Shown here piece by piece: positions 31,901 to 42,129 of a DNA stretch of 64,000 nt. A model generated the notes under the pieces. The model was not told where the DNA came from. It searched no databases and saw only the letters and a program-made list of their open reading frames with translations. How positions within the stretch are numbered: the stretch's first letter is position 1; each line of letters begins with the position of its first letter. Both the position numbers and the translations under genes were made by a program. The stretch is from Virgibacillus profundi (GTDB taxonomy: Bacteria; Bacillota; Bacilli; Bacillales; Amphibacillaceae): contig NZ_NPOA01000003.1 of assembly GCF_002287375.1 (NCBI RefSeq), positions 1 through 64,000 on the forward strand, given 5' to 3'.

Positions 31901-33097
31901 ATGAAGCAGGTCATCGATTTGAATATAAAAGGAAATTTTATAGAAAAATATAAAAGTGGGTATCCGTTGATCAGTAAAGATTCACTAGCTAATCCAAACG
32001 CTCTGACAGATGAAGGAAGTATTATCCATTTGAAGGATAATAATAACCAATTTATCGCAAAAGGCTATTATGGAAAACAGAACAAGGGCCTGGGCTGGGT
32101 GTTAACTCAGAAGCAGGGAGAGAAAATTGATTTTACCTTTTTCAAAACAAAAATACTCACAGCAATAAATAAACGACAATCTTATTATAAGGATGAAAAG
32201 ACCAATGCATTTCGCGTTTTTAATGGGGAAGGTGATGGCATTGGTGGCCTGACAATTGACTATTTTGACGGATATTATGTAATCAGCTGGTATAGTGAAG
32301 GAATTTATACGTTTAAGGAACAGGTAATCAGAGTACTTGATGAGCTCGGGGATTATCAAACAATTTATGAGAAAAAGCGGTTTGATACGAAGGGTAAATA
32401 TATTGATGATGATGATTTTGTAAAAGGAGTGCGCGGGGAATTCCCGATAATTGTTAAGGAAAATGGCATGACTTTTGCAGTTTATTTGAATGATGGTGCA
32501 ATGGTTGGGGTTTTCCTAGATCAGCGCGATGTAAGGAAAGCAATACGTGATCGGTATGCAAAGGATAAAAATGTGCTAAATACTTTTTCATATACCGGCG
32601 CTTTTTCCATAGCAGCTGCTCTTGGTGGAGCTGAGAAGACAACGAGTGTCGATCTGGCAAAACGCAGCAGGAGTAAAACGATTGAGCAGTTCAGTGTGAA
32701 CGGAATTGATTTTGACCAACAGGATATTATTGTGATGGATGTCTTTGATTATTTTAAATATGCGAAGCGAAAAAATTTGAAATTTGATTTAGTTGTTTTG
32801 GATCCACCAAGTTTTGCGCGTTCCAAGAAACGAACATTCAGTACAGCAAAAGACTATCCTTCACTTATCAAAGATACGATTGAAATCACAGAGAACGATG
32901 GTGTCATTATAGCTTCAACGAATAATGCGACATTTGGTATGAAGAAATTTAAAAAGTTTATAAAAGAGGCATTCAGTGAGATGAATGTAAAATATAAAAT
33001 ACTGGAAGAGTTTTCGCTGCCAACAGACTTTCAGGTGGATCGTGATTTTCCACAGGGCAATTATTTGAAGGTATTGGTTGTGAAGAAATTAGGGTAA
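31901..33097 (+). CDS. Class I rRNA methyltransferase, RlmI/YwbD-like
   Basis: 398 residues. An N-terminal PUA domain (GYPLISKDSLANPNALTDEGSIIHLKDNNNQFIAKGYYGKQNKGLGWVL) precedes a central RlmI-like domain (NAFRVFNGEGDGIGGLTIDYFDGYYV). The Rossmann domain has the SAM loop NTFSYTGAFSIAAALGGA and the catalytic VVLDPPSFARSKK. RlmI makes 5-methylcytosine in 23S rRNA in E. coli. B. subtilis YwbD is the related protein, but the exact target here is not known. Confidence 0.9.
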   Translation: MKQVIDLNIKGNFIEKYKSGYPLISKDSLANPNALTDEGSIIHLKDNNNQFIAKGYYGKQNKGLGWVLTQKQGEKIDFTFFKTKILTAINKRQSYYKDEKTNAFRVFNGEGDGIGGLTIDYFDGYYVISWYSEGIYTFKEQVIRVLDELGDYQTIYEKKRFDTKGKYIDDDDFVKGVRGEFPIIVKENGMTFAVYLNDGAMVGVFLDQRDVRKAIRDRYAKDKNVLNTFSYTGAFSIAAALGGAEKTTSVDLAKRSRSKTIEQFSVNGIDFDQQDIIVMDVFDYFKYAKRKNLKFDLVVLDPPSFARSKKRTFSTAKDYPSLIKDTIEITENDGVIIASTNNATFGMKKFKKFIKEAFSEMNVKYKILEEFSLPTDFQVDRDFPQGNYLKVLVVKKLG

Positions 33098-33221
33098 ATA
33101 AAATTAGATTAAATTAAAGTCGTGCATCTACTGCCTCCGCACGCGCGATTCCACTTAACAACAAACACTATAACTAAAGCGTATCTATCCAAATAAGATC
33201 GGACATTTAAAAAAACAATAA

Positions 33222-33253
33222 AAAAGAGCTGCAGATTACTCCGCAGCTCTTTT
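33222..33253. terminator. Terminator of the threonine operon
   Basis: AAAAGAGCTGC (33222-33232) pairs with GCAGCTCTTTT (33243-33253). It overlaps the thrB stop codon. Confidence 0.9.
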
Positions 33254-34150
33254 CAACGATTGTGTAACTTGAACACCAACACGATCAACCTCTAACATAT
33301 TAACCTGATAATCTTTATATACTGTTTTCATATGTTCAGCAATGGCTTGTCCTTCTCCTTTAGGAACGAAGGAAATCATTGTTGGCCCCGCTCCGCTGAT
33401 AACTGTTCCATACGCACCGAAACTTTTGGCTTCTTTTTTTATGTTCTTATAATTTGGGATAAGATTTGCCCTGTAAGGTTCATGAAATAAATCCTTTTCC
33501 ATCATTTTTCCTGCTAAGTTATAATCCCCTTTTAAAAGAGAAGCAATCAGAATATTGCTGATGCTACTTGCAGTAGTAGCCGAATCCCTGGAGTAATTCG
33601 CTGGGAGCACGTTTCTTGCTTCTTCTGTTTTAAGTTCAATGTTAGGAATATATACAATTACATCCAGATTTAAGTCCGATAGTTGAATCCAATCGATTTC
33701 ATGATCAGATGTCTTGACCGAAATGACCATTTCGCCGAGCAATGCAGGGGCGACATTGTCAGGATGTCCTTCGATTTCAGTTCCATAGTGTAACTTTTCC
33801 TCAGTAGATAGCGAAAGCTCACATGCCTGATTTGCCAGTTCAATACCAGCTATGACGGCGGAAGCACTGCTGCCAAGACCGCGTGCGAGTGGAATATCAC
33901 TAGTTATAATAACTTTACATGCCGGCAGCTGTTTATTATGGCGCTCAGCAGTTTGTTTAGCAATTTGATAAATAAAATTTTCTTCATAATTTGTCTCATC
34001 CGGCAATAATTCGGAGTGTTGCTCAATCTCCCAATTATCAGCCTCTGAAACCTGTAATGTTAAATAAAGATTTAAAGCAGCACCTGCCGAATCAAAGCAC
34101 GGACCTATGTTTGCTGTGCTTGCAGGAACTGAAATTGTAAAGTCCTTCAT
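33236..34150 (-). CDS. thrB: Homoserine kinase
   Basis: 304 residues, GHMP kinase family. The ATP loop is [22 protein letters not shown]; the N-terminal substrate strand is [23 protein letters not shown]; the C-terminal GHMP motif is [17 protein letters not shown]. It phosphorylates homoserine for threonine synthase. It overlaps thrC by 4 bp (ATGA) and is the last gene of hom-thrC-thrB. Confidence 0.96.
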   Translation of the reverse strand: MKDFTISVPASTANIGPCFDSAGAALNLYLTLQVSEADNWEIEQHSELLPDETNYEENFIYQIAKQTAERHNKQLPACKVIITSDIPLARGLGSSASAVIAGIELANQACELSLSTEEKLHYGTEIEGHPDNVAPALLGEMVISVKTSDHEIDWIQLSDLNLDVIVYIPNIELKTEEARNVLPANYSRDSATTASSISNILIASLLKGDYNLAGKMMEKDLFHEPYRANLIPNYKNIKKEAKSFGAYGTVISGAGPTMISFVPKGEGQAIAEHMKTVYKDYQVNMLEVDRVGVQVTQSLKRAAE

Positions 34151-35208
34151 ACCTTCACCATGGACTCGACATAATCGATTACTGCCTTTTCATCATTTGG
34201 CAGTGATGTAGGATTGATACTTAGCTGGTCAATAGCTGTTTGCGGATCTTTTAATCCATTCCCTGTAAGAACAGCCACTACTTTACTGCCTTTTTCAATG
34301 GTTCCTTTTTCACACTGCTGAATAAGTCCGGCGATGGAAGCACAAGACCCTGGTTCTGCGAAAATACCTTCCTTGCGTGCCAACAATTTAAAAGCATTCG
34401 CTATTTCATCATCTGTTACAGAATTAATAGCTCCATTGGATTCATCCCTGGCAGCTGTTGCCAAATCCCAGCTGGCTGGATTTCCAATGCGAATAGCGGT
34501 AGCGATCGTTTCAGGCTGTTCAATTACTTGATCCTTCACGATTGCGGCAGCACCCTCTGCTTCAAAGCCAAATATTCTTGGTAGTCCTGTTTGTTTCAAT
34601 TCATGATATTCTTTAAAACCTTTCCAGTAAGCACTAATATTTCCGGCATTTCCTACAGGAATAGCTAGAATGTCAGGCGCAGTTCCGAGCTGATCGCAGA
34701 CCTCAAATGCTGCTGTTTTCTGTCCTTCCAAACGATATGGATTTACTGAATTAACTAATGTCACAGCAGTTTTCTCACTAAGTTTTCTTACCATTTTTAA
34801 AGCTTCATCGAAATTTCCGTCTATCTCCACAATCTCTGCACCATACATAATTGCCTGTGCAAGCTTGCCCATTGCAACCTTTCCTTTTGGAATCACAATG
34901 ATGGCACGGATACCGGCTTTGGCAGCATAGGCTGCAGCAGAAGCGGAAGTATTCCCGGTTGAAGCACATATAACGGAATTGCTTCCATCCTCAATTGCTT
35001 TTGCCACGGCCATTACCATTCCGCGGTCTTTAAAGGAACCTGTTGGATTAGCCCCTTCTACTTTTCCATAAAGCTCGATGTCTAACAGCTCAGAAAGGTT
35101 GGGAAAGTGGATAAGTGGTGTATTTCCTTCTTTTAGTGTAAGCTCCGGTGTCTTTTCAGATACAGGTAAATATTCTTTATAATGTTTGATTAGCCCCGTC
35201 CAATTCAC
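34147..35208 (-). CDS. thrC: Threonine synthase
   Basis: 353 residues, PLP fold II. The PLP lysine is in [18 protein letters not shown]; the phosphate-binding loop is [31 protein letters not shown]-type residues ([19 protein letters not shown]) are present. It converts O-phosphohomoserine to threonine. The short form lacking the long N-terminal domain is usual in Bacillus. It overlaps both neighbours by 4 bp. Confidence 0.96.
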   Translation of the reverse strand: MNWTGLIKHYKEYLPVSEKTPELTLKEGNTPLIHFPNLSELLDIELYGKVEGANPTGSFKDRGMVMAVAKAIEDGSNSVICASTGNTSASAAAYAAKAGIRAIIVIPKGKVAMGKLAQAIMYGAEIVEIDGNFDEALKMVRKLSEKTAVTLVNSVNPYRLEGQKTAAFEVCDQLGTAPDILAIPVGNAGNISAYWKGFKEYHELKQTGLPRIFGFEAEGAAAIVKDQVIEQPETIATAIRIGNPASWDLATAARDESNGAINSVTDDEIANAFKLLARKEGIFAEPGSCASIAGLIQQCEKGTIEKGSKVVAVLTGNGLKDPQTAIDQLSINPTSLPNDEKAVIDYVESMVKV

Positions 35209-36506
35209 TGTTCAGCATCTCCTTCGACTTTATAATGGCCTTTTATTTCAAGTACCCCATCAAGTTTAGGGAGCTCTTCCAATATATTGTGGAAGTTTTC
35301 CAATGATGTTTGATGTGTCACCAGAACTATTTCCGCAAGACCATGTTTTTCCAATGGCGTTTGCAAAATGTGTTTAAAGCTCATTCCAAATTGATTAAAT
35401 AATGATGATATCGCTTGAAATACGCCAGGCTCATCATTGGCGTGCAGCCGTACATAATATTGTCCTAAACGTTCAGCAGGCGTTTTTAGTTCTTTTTTAA
35501 AGTATGGCTCAACAAATTGGTTTCCGGTTACACCCAAAAGCATATTTTTAATTAATGCAACAACATCTGAGACAATTGCTGTGGCAGTTGGCAGGCTTCC
35601 TGCCCCCGGACCGTAAAACATCGTCTCACCAACAGCTTCACCATATACATACACTGCATTATATTCATTTTTTACATCTGATAAAGGATGTTCTTTGGAA
35701 AGCAATGTAGGCTGAACTTCTACTTCCAGCTGTTGATTGGAGAAATTGGCATTACCGATCAGTTTCATTGTATAGCCAAGTTGATTTCCATATTGTAAAT
35801 CTTCCAGTGCGATGTTTTTAATACCTGAGACTTCCACATCCTCCAAATCTACATCAGTTGAGAATGCCAAGCGTCCGAGAATAGCCATCTTTCTTGCCGC
35901 ATCCAATCCCCCGACATCCGCAGTAGGATCTGCTTCAGCAAAGCCAAGTTCCTGAGCTTCCTTCAACGCATCTTCATAGCTCATTCCCTCATTATCCATT
36001 TTTGTCAGTATGTAATTGGTTGTACCATTAACAATCCCCATTACCTGCTGAATACGATCTGAAGAAAGTCCATCCGTAATTCCCCGCAATATCGGGATTC
36101 CTCCGGCAACACTTGCTTCATAATAAAAATCACATTTATTTTGGCTTGCAGCATTTTGCAGCTCTTTGCCATGTAATGCCACTAAATCTTTATTAGCCGT
36201 TACAACATGTTTTTTTGCTTTAAAGGCATTTAAAATATGCTGGCGCGCTTCATCTATTCCACCCATTACCTCAACAATGACATCAATTTCAGGATCGTTT
36301 AATACATCATCGGGATTTGTGGTAAGAAATGTTCGGTCTGTATTAACATCACGTTGTTTTTCAGGATTACGAACTAACACGCTTTTCACTTGTACTTCAC
36401 AGCCAAGCTGGTGCATGAGCTTTTCCTGATGACTTTCAATAATTTTTATTACCCCTGAGCCTACTACTCCTAAACCTAACAGGCCAACAGACACTTTGTT
36501 TCCCAC
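35205..36506 (-). CDS. hom: Homoserine dehydrogenase
   Basis: 433 residues from GTG at 36506, with GAGGTGA upstream. NAD-binding [16 protein letters not shown], catalytic region [19 protein letters not shown] and [18 protein letters not shown], and a C-terminal ACT domain ([33 protein letters not shown]) for threonine feedback. It is the first gene of the operon. The 223-bp upstream region has no T-box or other recognisable riboswitch, so control is probably at the promoter and by feedback. Confidence 0.96.
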   Translation of the reverse strand: MGNKVSVGLLGLGVVGSGVIKIIESHQEKLMHQLGCEVQVKSVLVRNPEKQRDVNTDRTFLTTNPDDVLNDPEIDVIVEVMGGIDEARQHILNAFKAKKHVVTANKDLVALHGKELQNAASQNKCDFYYEASVAGGIPILRGITDGLSSDRIQQVMGIVNGTTNYILTKMDNEGMSYEDALKEAQELGFAEADPTADVGGLDAARKMAILGRLAFSTDVDLEDVEVSGIKNIALEDLQYGNQLGYTMKLIGNANFSNQQLEVEVQPTLLSKEHPLSDVKNEYNAVYVYGEAVGETMFYGPGAGSLPTATAIVSDVVALIKNMLLGVTGNQFVEPYFKKELKTPAERLGQYYVRLHANDEPGVFQAISSLFNQFGMSFKHILQTPLEKHGLAEIVLVTHQTSLENFHNILEELPKLDGVLEIKGHYKVEGDAEQ

Positions 36507-36729
36507 AATATCACCTCATATAAAATTTTATTTATAGCATTATTATTTGTAATTGTTTAATAGTCATTTAATCATGAATAATCGTGTATGGCAATAGCGA
36601 ATTTTTAGAATTATTCATTAAAACGCTTACAATAATTTTGATGTTTTGGAATATATTTGTTATAGGTGATTAACCAAAATCGTTTTTATAAATAAACTAG
36701 TTATTATACAAAACAATGGGGTGACGGAG

Positions 36730-36876
36730 ATGAAATATGCGAGTGTAGGCTTTACATTTATTGTCTGTTTGTTACTGGGAGCTGGTATTGGGTTGTTATT
36801 TGGTAATCTAGAGGTTGGCGGCGCAATTGGCTTTGGTGCAGGAATTATATCCATCGCTCTCTTTAGAAAAAAATAA
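36730..36876 (+). CDS. Small glycine-zipper membrane protein
   Basis: 48 residues, ATG at 36730 with GGGGTGACGG upstream. The product is MKYASVGFTFIVCLLLGAGI, a turn with FGNLEVGG, then AIGFGAGIISIALFRKK: two short hydrophobic helices rich in GxxxG-type spacing and a basic C-terminus. It is likely a membrane peptide, possibly oligomeric. It has its own terminator, which supports a real gene. No family is recognised. Confidence 0.65.
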   Translation: MKYASVGFTFIVCLLLGAGIGLLFGNLEVGGAIGFGAGIISIALFRKK

Positions 36877-36921
36877 TGGAATTAACAAACAGTTCCCTGA
36901 AGATGTTGTTAATAAAGAATA

Positions 36922-36960
36922 AAACAAGCTTGTGTTGTTGTTGGCCACAAGCTTGTTTAA
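36922..36960 (+). terminator. Terminator after the small membrane protein
   Basis: AAACAAGCTTGTG (36922-36934) pairs perfectly with CACAAGCTTGTTT (36946-36958). Confidence 0.85.
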
Positions 36961-37074
36961 ATTCAAAAGACCACTGTTTCATTCTGTTGTATCCGCTATT
37001 AAAGTGCTATAATGTTGAGAAAAGTTTTAGATGCATTGAATCATAATTTTAAAAAAGGTAAATAGGAGTGGAAA

Positions 37075-37479
37075 GTGTGTTCTATGAGTAAAAAGAAAAT
37101 TGAACAAAGCGTTCGGCACCGTGCAACAGAGTTAATAAAGGAAAAAGGATACATCAGCCCTGTTGATCTTTTAGTCAAAATGGAGCGGCTAACATCTAAA
37201 CAAGTAGAGGACTGGCGATTCAAGCGGATCCCTTATCTGGAACGTGTCACTGTTGGGAATTTGGCAAAACTGAATCACACAATGAAAGCATTAAAAAAGT
37301 TTGCAAACGAGCAAAATCTTAAACCATCCATCACAACTTATAAATCATGGGGGAAAGGTCCGAAAAAGCTTCTGCGTTTTTCAAAAACAGGTAATCCTTA
37401 TATGGAAGAACTATATTCTACCCATTATGTACGGGTTAAAAGTAAAAGGAAAAGTGAAGCTGAAAAGAAGGATGAGTAA
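37075..37479 (+). CDS. Conserved Bacillaceae protein of unknown function
   Basis: 134 residues from GTG at 37075 (AGGAG six nt upstream); an ATG at 37084 is the alternative. It is basic and soluble: KKKIEQSVRHRATELIKEKGYISPVDLLVKMERLTSKQVEDWRFKRIPYLERVTVGNLAKLNHTMKALKKFA. The high Lys/Arg content and two helical blocks suggest nucleic-acid binding, but no known domain is seen. It is followed directly (0-bp gap, TAA|ATG) by the DUF6155 gene and is probably co-transcribed. Confidence 0.75.
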   Translation: MCSMSKKKIEQSVRHRATELIKEKGYISPVDLLVKMERLTSKQVEDWRFKRIPYLERVTVGNLAKLNHTMKALKKFANEQNLKPSITTYKSWGKGPKKLLRFSKTGNPYMEELYSTHYVRVKSKRKSEAEKKDE

Positions 37480-38029
37480 ATGACAAAAGTAACAAAACTA
37501 AAAATTACTGAGTTAAAAAAGCATTTAAAAGAATATGATCAAAAAGAACTCATCGGATTAGTATCTGAGTTGTACAAGCTAAATAATGATGTACAGCATT
37601 ACTTATCTGTAAAATATTTAGGAGGAGAAACGATTGCAGATTTATTTGAGAGTGCAGAGAAAGAGATAGAGGATGAATTCTTCCCTGATAGAGGCTTCGG
37701 CAAGATGCGTCTGGCAAAAGCAAAAAGCGCAGGTAACCAATTTTAAAAAGCTAACAAATGACCACATTAGAACAGTAGAGTTGATGCTGTTTTATGTAGA
37801 AGTTGGAACGGAATTTACCAATACCTATGGTGATATTGATGGAAAGTTCTATACCAGCATGTACTCTATGTATGATAAAGTAGTTTTGGAATGTGAAAAA
37901 GACGAAAACCTATTCAAAGAATTAAATGATCGATTGTATAAAGTTGTTGTTGAATCAGATGGAATTGGTTGGGGCTATCATGATGGTTTAGAAGAAAGGT
38001 ATTACTCTATAGACTGGTTGGATGAGTGA
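37480..38029 (+). pseudogene. DUF6155-family gene split by a frameshift
   Basis: The first frame gives 88 codons (MTKVTKLKITELKKHLKEYDQKELIGLVSELYKLNNDVQHYLSVKYLGG ... EDEFFPDRGFGKMRLAKAKSA) and then stops at 37746. The next frame continues without a break in homology: VTNFKKLTNDHIRTVELMLFYVEVGTEFTNTYGDIDGKFYTSMYSMYDKV ... YHDGLEERYYSIDWLDE, ending at 38029. Joined at about 37728-37735, it equals one protein of about 180 residues. The shift may be a mutation, a sequencing error, or less likely programmed. No slippery heptamer is evident. Confidence 0.8.
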
Positions 38030-38121
38030 ATGATAATCACCATAAGGACTTAATTTTCAGATAGAAAAGAATATAAGGCAATCTGAAGAGATACGCATAC
38101 CATAATTATGCTGCACCCAAG

Positions 38122-39092
38122 TTAATTTGGATTGCCTTTTAACTTTTCCACTTCTTCTATGCTTAATTCTGTAATTTCAGCAATATCGGCGGGTGACATT
38201 CCTTTTAATAGCAACTGCTTAGCTACTTTGATTGCTTTTTGTTTGTTTCCTCTTTCTATCCCTCTTGCCTGCGCTTCCTCATAAAACCGCTTCAAATCTT
38301 CACCTAGGTTTGAAATCATTAGGTTAACCTCCTTTGGATTGGCTTGATCAATTGTTTGTTCCATTTTCCTATGCTGAGCTTTAGGGAAACGTTTGATAAT
38401 AATCTGCTTAAACCAGTTCTGGAATAATGTGAATTCCTTCGGTGTAAGTTTTTGCAATGTGCCAGCCAGAGCTTCCAGTTTCTTGTATAGTTCTTCAGGT
38501 TTCTTCGTTTTTTGATCCAAATAAAATACAGAAGAAATTAAATTTGATAACCCGAGTAACTCACCTTCAGTATATCGATTAACATCAAGTAAAATATATT
38601 TAAAATTAAGTAATTGCTCATCAAACATCGTTTCTTGACTCAGTTTTTGTTTAAATTCCAGTGGAACCGTCCATTCACCCCCTCCATTGTGCAGTACAAT
38701 TGGTATAATTACAGGAAGACGAAAGTCCTTTTGCTTCACTTTAGTTTCATCACTGTTTTTTACAAATTCGCGCCAGACTTCAACCATGTAAAGCAATAAG
38801 CGATAGGGCATTTGATGATCCACGGTGGATTGCAATTCCATTAGTGTATAAAAGATAACTTCCCGATCTTTGAGTTTTAAATTATATATAAGATCGGCTT
38901 CTTCCTCCTGAAAGTCCGTAAAATAAACGATTTGTCTACGAGTTCAATATTTGATTCATCAATTTGTTTTACCCACTTTTTATCGATAAACGATTTAAGT
39001 AACTGGACAAATACTTGTTTTGCTTTTAGTAAGGATCTATATCCAACATCATGTTCATTATTAATCTTTCCCGTTTCATTCACTTTTGACAC
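38122..39092 (-). pseudogene. Rpn-family recombination-promoting nuclease, frameshifted
   Basis: The N-terminal piece (39092 to about 38925) reads NEHDVGYRSLLKAKQVFVQLLKSFIDKKWVKQIDESNIELVDKSFIL, the start of Rpn/PD-(D/E)XK transposase-like proteins. The homology continues in another frame as DFQEEEADLIYNLKLKDREVIFYTLMELQSTVDHQMPYRLLLYMVEVWREF and on to 38122. The ELQS motif of the nuclease core is in the second piece. The C-terminus (KVAKQLLLKGMSPADIAEITELSIEEVEKLKG) is typical. One base change near 38925 breaks the gene. Rpn proteins nick DNA and promote RecA-independent recombination. Confidence 0.82.
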
Positions 39093-39516
39093 GAAGAACC
39101 CTCTTTTCTCTATTATATTCGATTACGCTGTAATTTCCATCATTATTGATGAATTTTCGAAAATAAGCAAATCGTTAATATTGGAAAATGAGGGCTAATC
39201 TTTGGTGAGAAATTGAATTTTGCTCTAAGGGGAAATGGCATTTTAGAGAGGTGGAATTGGGTTGAAATGCAAAAGTTGTATTTATAGATATTTTTTCATA
39301 ATACGTGTATTTATGAATATCAGCCCGAATACGTACATTATTAAAAAAGAGAAGAATGTTGCTACCCATGTAATTATAAGATTGCAACAAAGATGTTAAG
39401 TCCTGAAGGAGCCAGAAATTTAAACGATGGTTGAAAGAAAAAGAGGTAAAGCGATCAACTTAAAGCAATGATGATCGCTTGTAATGCTTATAAAGTTAAG
39501 CATATGGGTAGTTCCT
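39093..39516. other. Gene-free stretch
   Basis: 424 bases. ORFs here lack ribosome binding sites and family features. The only structure seen is an 8-bp inverted repeat AGCGATCA/TGATCGCT (39450-39457 with 39472-39479). Confidence 0.5.
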
Positions 39517-40272
39517 CTACTGCACCCTCCTTTTACGGAATAATAAGACGCCCCCAACAATTGTAATTAATACAACTAAAACTACCGTTATTGTTATTAA
39601 CATTGGATCCTCGTTTACACTTTCAGGAATGAATCGATTTGCAACAGGACCCCACGACAGGAAGAATGGAATTAGTATGGTAATCCATGATTTAGAATAA
39701 ATAGCAAAAATAATAAAAAACATAATACATGCCAGTAGGATCAAATTATTCTGTAGTGGTGTTGCAATGAAAAATGGCTCTGCATTTGTTTTTTGTTCCC
39801 ATAGGATAACTACAACAAATAGTCCTGTTAGTATGGTGTAGGCTACAGCTATTACCCCGTAAAACCATTTTGAATGAAACAGCTTTGGCAATACATTTAC
39901 TAATAGAAATCCATAAACTGCAAAGGAAAGCAGACATAAAAAGATAGATACACCTATTCCTATTTTCGAAATAGAAAATGTACCTTCTATAGCAGGTGCA
40001 AAGCTAAAGTAGGCAATGATAAGCAATGCTGTCATCGGTGCCAGGCTGGCAATCTGACGAAAATCAAAGCCCATTTCCTTGCCAATACTTTTCATATACT
40101 CCCTTGGACTTTCCCCGACAATATGTTCAGGCACTTTCCCCTCTGCTTCAGCCTGCTGCAGGTGATCTTCAAGCTCCTCTGTTAATTCATTAATTTCCGC
40201 ATCATTTTTCCCTTTGGACATTAAGTACATTCTTAGCTCAATGATAAATTGTTCCGACTTATTGGACAGCAT
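39517..40272 (-). CDS. HAAS/DUF1129-type multi-pass membrane protein
   Basis: 251 residues from ATG at 40272. Residues 1-75 are a HAAS helical domain (SEQFIIELRMYLMSKGKNDAEINELTEELEDHLQQAEAEGKVPEHIVGESPREYMKSIGKEM). About six membrane helices follow, ending with RKRRVQ. It overlaps the PadR gene by 14 bp, the same arrangement and overlap as the pair at 19.2-20.5 kb. Function unknown; presumably PadR-controlled. Confidence 0.82.
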   Translation of the reverse strand: MLSNKSEQFIIELRMYLMSKGKNDAEINELTEELEDHLQQAEAEGKVPEHIVGESPREYMKSIGKEMGFDFRQIASLAPMTALLIIAYFSFAPAIEGTFSISKIGIGVSIFLCLLSFAVYGFLLVNVLPKLFHSKWFYGVIAVAYTILTGLFVVVILWEQKTNAEPFFIATPLQNNLILLACIMFFIIFAIYSKSWITILIPFFLSWGPVANRFIPESVNEDPMLITITVVLVVLITIVGGVLLFRKRRVQ

Positions 40273-40603
40273 TCTTACCATCTCCTTCTTCTAAAAGTGA
40301 GGATACGCCTTGAGACAATTGATCCCAATGTTCCTTGAATCGTTCCAGTTCAACGATGCCATCTTCAGTAATTGTGTAATATTTTCTCTTTGGGCCGCTG
40401 GGTGATTTTCGCATCACTGTTGAAACAAGGTTGTTTTTTTGCAACCGCATTAATACAGGATATATACTTCCTTCACTTACTACCGCAAATTTATGCTCCT
40501 GTAGCTTTTCAATAATTTCATAGCCATATGTTTCCCCTTTGGCAATAAGTGCAAGTAAACTCCCATCCAGCAGACCCTTGAGCATTTGACTTGTTGTAGA
40601 CAA
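40259..40603 (-). CDS. PadR-family transcription regulator
   Basis: 114 residues from TTG at 40603 (GAGGTGA 5-6 nt upstream; a GTG three codons earlier overlaps that site). Winged helix: GLLDGSLLALIAKGETYGYEIIEKLQEHKFAVVSEGSIYPVLMRLQKNNLVSTVMRKSPSGPKRKYYTITEDG. It is the first gene of a PadR-HAAS operon, which it probably represses. Confidence 0.9.
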   Translation of the reverse strand: MSTTSQMLKGLLDGSLLALIAKGETYGYEIIEKLQEHKFAVVSEGSIYPVLMRLQKNNLVSTVMRKSPSGPKRKYYTITEDGIVELERFKEHWDQLSQGVSSLLEEGDGKNAVQ

Positions 40604-40638
40604 CGCCTTCACCTCTGATTATATTTCTAATTTACTCT

Positions 40639-40673
40639 ATCTTACATCATGCTATAGTGTATTGCAAGATAGC
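40639..40673 (-). promoter_or_regulatory. Promoter and dyad of the second PadR gene
   Basis: Reverse strand: TTGCAA (40666-40661), 17-nt spacer, TAAGAT (40643-40638). GCTAT (40651-40655) and ATAGC (40669-40673) form an inverted repeat over the promoter, and CTATCTT/AAGATAG (40637-40643, 40666-40672) a larger one. They are candidate PadR sites. Confidence 0.55.
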
Positions 40674-40679
40674 ATTAAT

Positions 40680-40713
40680 AAAAATATCCACTAAGTTTTT
40701 AGTGGATATTTTT
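40680..40713. terminator. Bidirectional terminator-like hairpin
   Basis: AAAAATATCCACT (40680-40692) pairs perfectly with 40701-40713, 8-nt loop. It ends the MFS transcript before the PadR region. Confidence 0.8.
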
Positions 40714-40768
40714 ATTGAGATAACAAAATCTAAAGTGCTTATCATTTACATACTAGAAAGATATCTGT

Positions 40769-41923
40769 CTACACATACACGCTACTTCTTGATTTTGCCA
40801 TTGATATTAATGCGGTCCCCAGTGCGAAAATAACAAAAAACCCGCCAACTGTAGGGGTTTGTGCAACAGAAGCCTGTTCAATCACAGTTCCACCGATGAG
40901 TGATCCGAATGCTATCCCGAAGTGAAGAGCAGAGTTATTTAAGCTTTGCTGAATATCTGCTGTTTCAGGGGAAGTTTCAATCAGATGGCTTTGCAATGCC
41001 GGTGTGATTGCCCAGCTCATCATACCCCAGAATACCATTACAATCAGGAATAATGGTAAAAGAAATGTAGTATAAGGAATCACAAATAATGCAATTCCAA
41101 AAATAATTACTGTAGTCAGTGTGGTCCGTTTGGAACCAAAGCGATCGGACAATGTACCGCCGATACCTCCACCACTAACTGCTGCAATTCCGAAGATCAA
41201 ATAGATAATACTAACCCAGTTTCCATCAAGTCCCATTGTTGTTTTCACATATGGAGTTAAATAGGCATATAGCACGGCATGACCTGTCAGAAATAAAAAT
41301 GTAGTTAGATGCGCAAAAAATATTCTGCGTTCTTTCAGTGATGCCAGCTGTTTTCCCAGAGAAACTTGCGGCTTTGGTGCAACTTTCTCCATAAAGAAAT
41401 ATACACCTATCATGGAAAACAGAGTTAATACTGAAATCAAAATAAAAGGTGCCCGCCAGCCAAAAGCATTACCAAGCATTAATCCAAATGGAATCCCTAA
41501 TACAAGCGAACCACTAACTCCCATGGAAACCAAGCCAATCGATCGACCGCGGTATTTTGGGTCACCAATACTTGCTGCTAAGGTTAAACATAGGATAATT
41601 AATAAGGCCGCACTCGCTGCAGAAATGATACGACTTAAAAACAGAATGGCAAATGAGGTGCTAATAATTGCCACAAAGTTTCCAATTAAAAATACGAATA
41701 AAGCGATTAACATTAATTTTTTTCGTTCTATTTTAGCTGTTAAAACCAATAAAACCGGAGCTCCGATTGCAAAGACTACAGAAAAAATAGTTATCAAAAG
41801 TCCAGCCTGACCAAGACTTATTCCTAAATCTGTAGCAACTAAATCGAGTATTCCACCTATAATTAATTCGACCATCCCAACAACAAATGCGACAATCGTT
41901 AATAAATATATACGTTTATCCAT
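40769..41923 (-). CDS. MFS transporter, AraJ-like efflux group
   Basis: 384 residues, 12 membrane helices. Features of the DHA1 group: VVGMVELIIGGILDLVATDLGIS, motif A-like LTAKIERKKLML, and motif C-like GVSGSLVLGIPFGLMLG. The second half has GGTLSDRFGSKRTTL. Probably a drug or sugar efflux pump; the substrate is unknown. It stands alone between a terminator and a divergent yisP. Confidence 0.85.
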   Translation of the reverse strand: MDKRIYLLTIVAFVVGMVELIIGGILDLVATDLGISLGQAGLLITIFSVVFAIGAPVLLVLTAKIERKKLMLIALFVFLIGNFVAIISTSFAILFLSRIISAASAALLIILCLTLAASIGDPKYRGRSIGLVSMGVSGSLVLGIPFGLMLGNAFGWRAPFILISVLTLFSMIGVYFFMEKVAPKPQVSLGKQLASLKERRIFFAHLTTFLFLTGHAVLYAYLTPYVKTTMGLDGNWVSIIYLIFGIAAVSGGGIGGTLSDRFGSKRTTLTTVIIFGIALFVIPYTTFLLPLFLIVMVFWGMMSWAITPALQSHLIETSPETADIQQSLNNSALHFGIAFGSLIGGTVIEQASVAQTPTVGGFFVIFALGTALISMAKSRSSVYV

Positions 41924-42129
41924 TATTACTTACGCCTTTCCTTCTATAGATACCTTTATTATACTAATCTCATTTGTAAGGAAAGACAAGAGAAATATAT
42001 GGAAATGAAAGATTTACGAATTAACTGTCTACGCATATTTAGTTCGAATCTTTTGGACAAAACATGGGGAAATAATTAGCTGTTTTTGGTATACTTGAAA
42101 TACCTCACGTTTTAAAGGAGGAAAATTCG

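Noticed and set aside
36507-36729. Possible threonine T-box before hom
   Set aside because: The AGGGTGGNACCGCG core and a specifier stem were looked for and not found on the reverse strand.
37720-37746. Programmed frameshift in the DUF6155 gene
   Set aside because: No slippery heptamer, stimulatory hairpin or internal Shine-Dalgarno site was seen; mutation or sequencing error is simpler.
39175-39390. 71-codon reverse ORF
   Set aside because: No ribosome binding site and no family features; AT-rich intergenic DNA.
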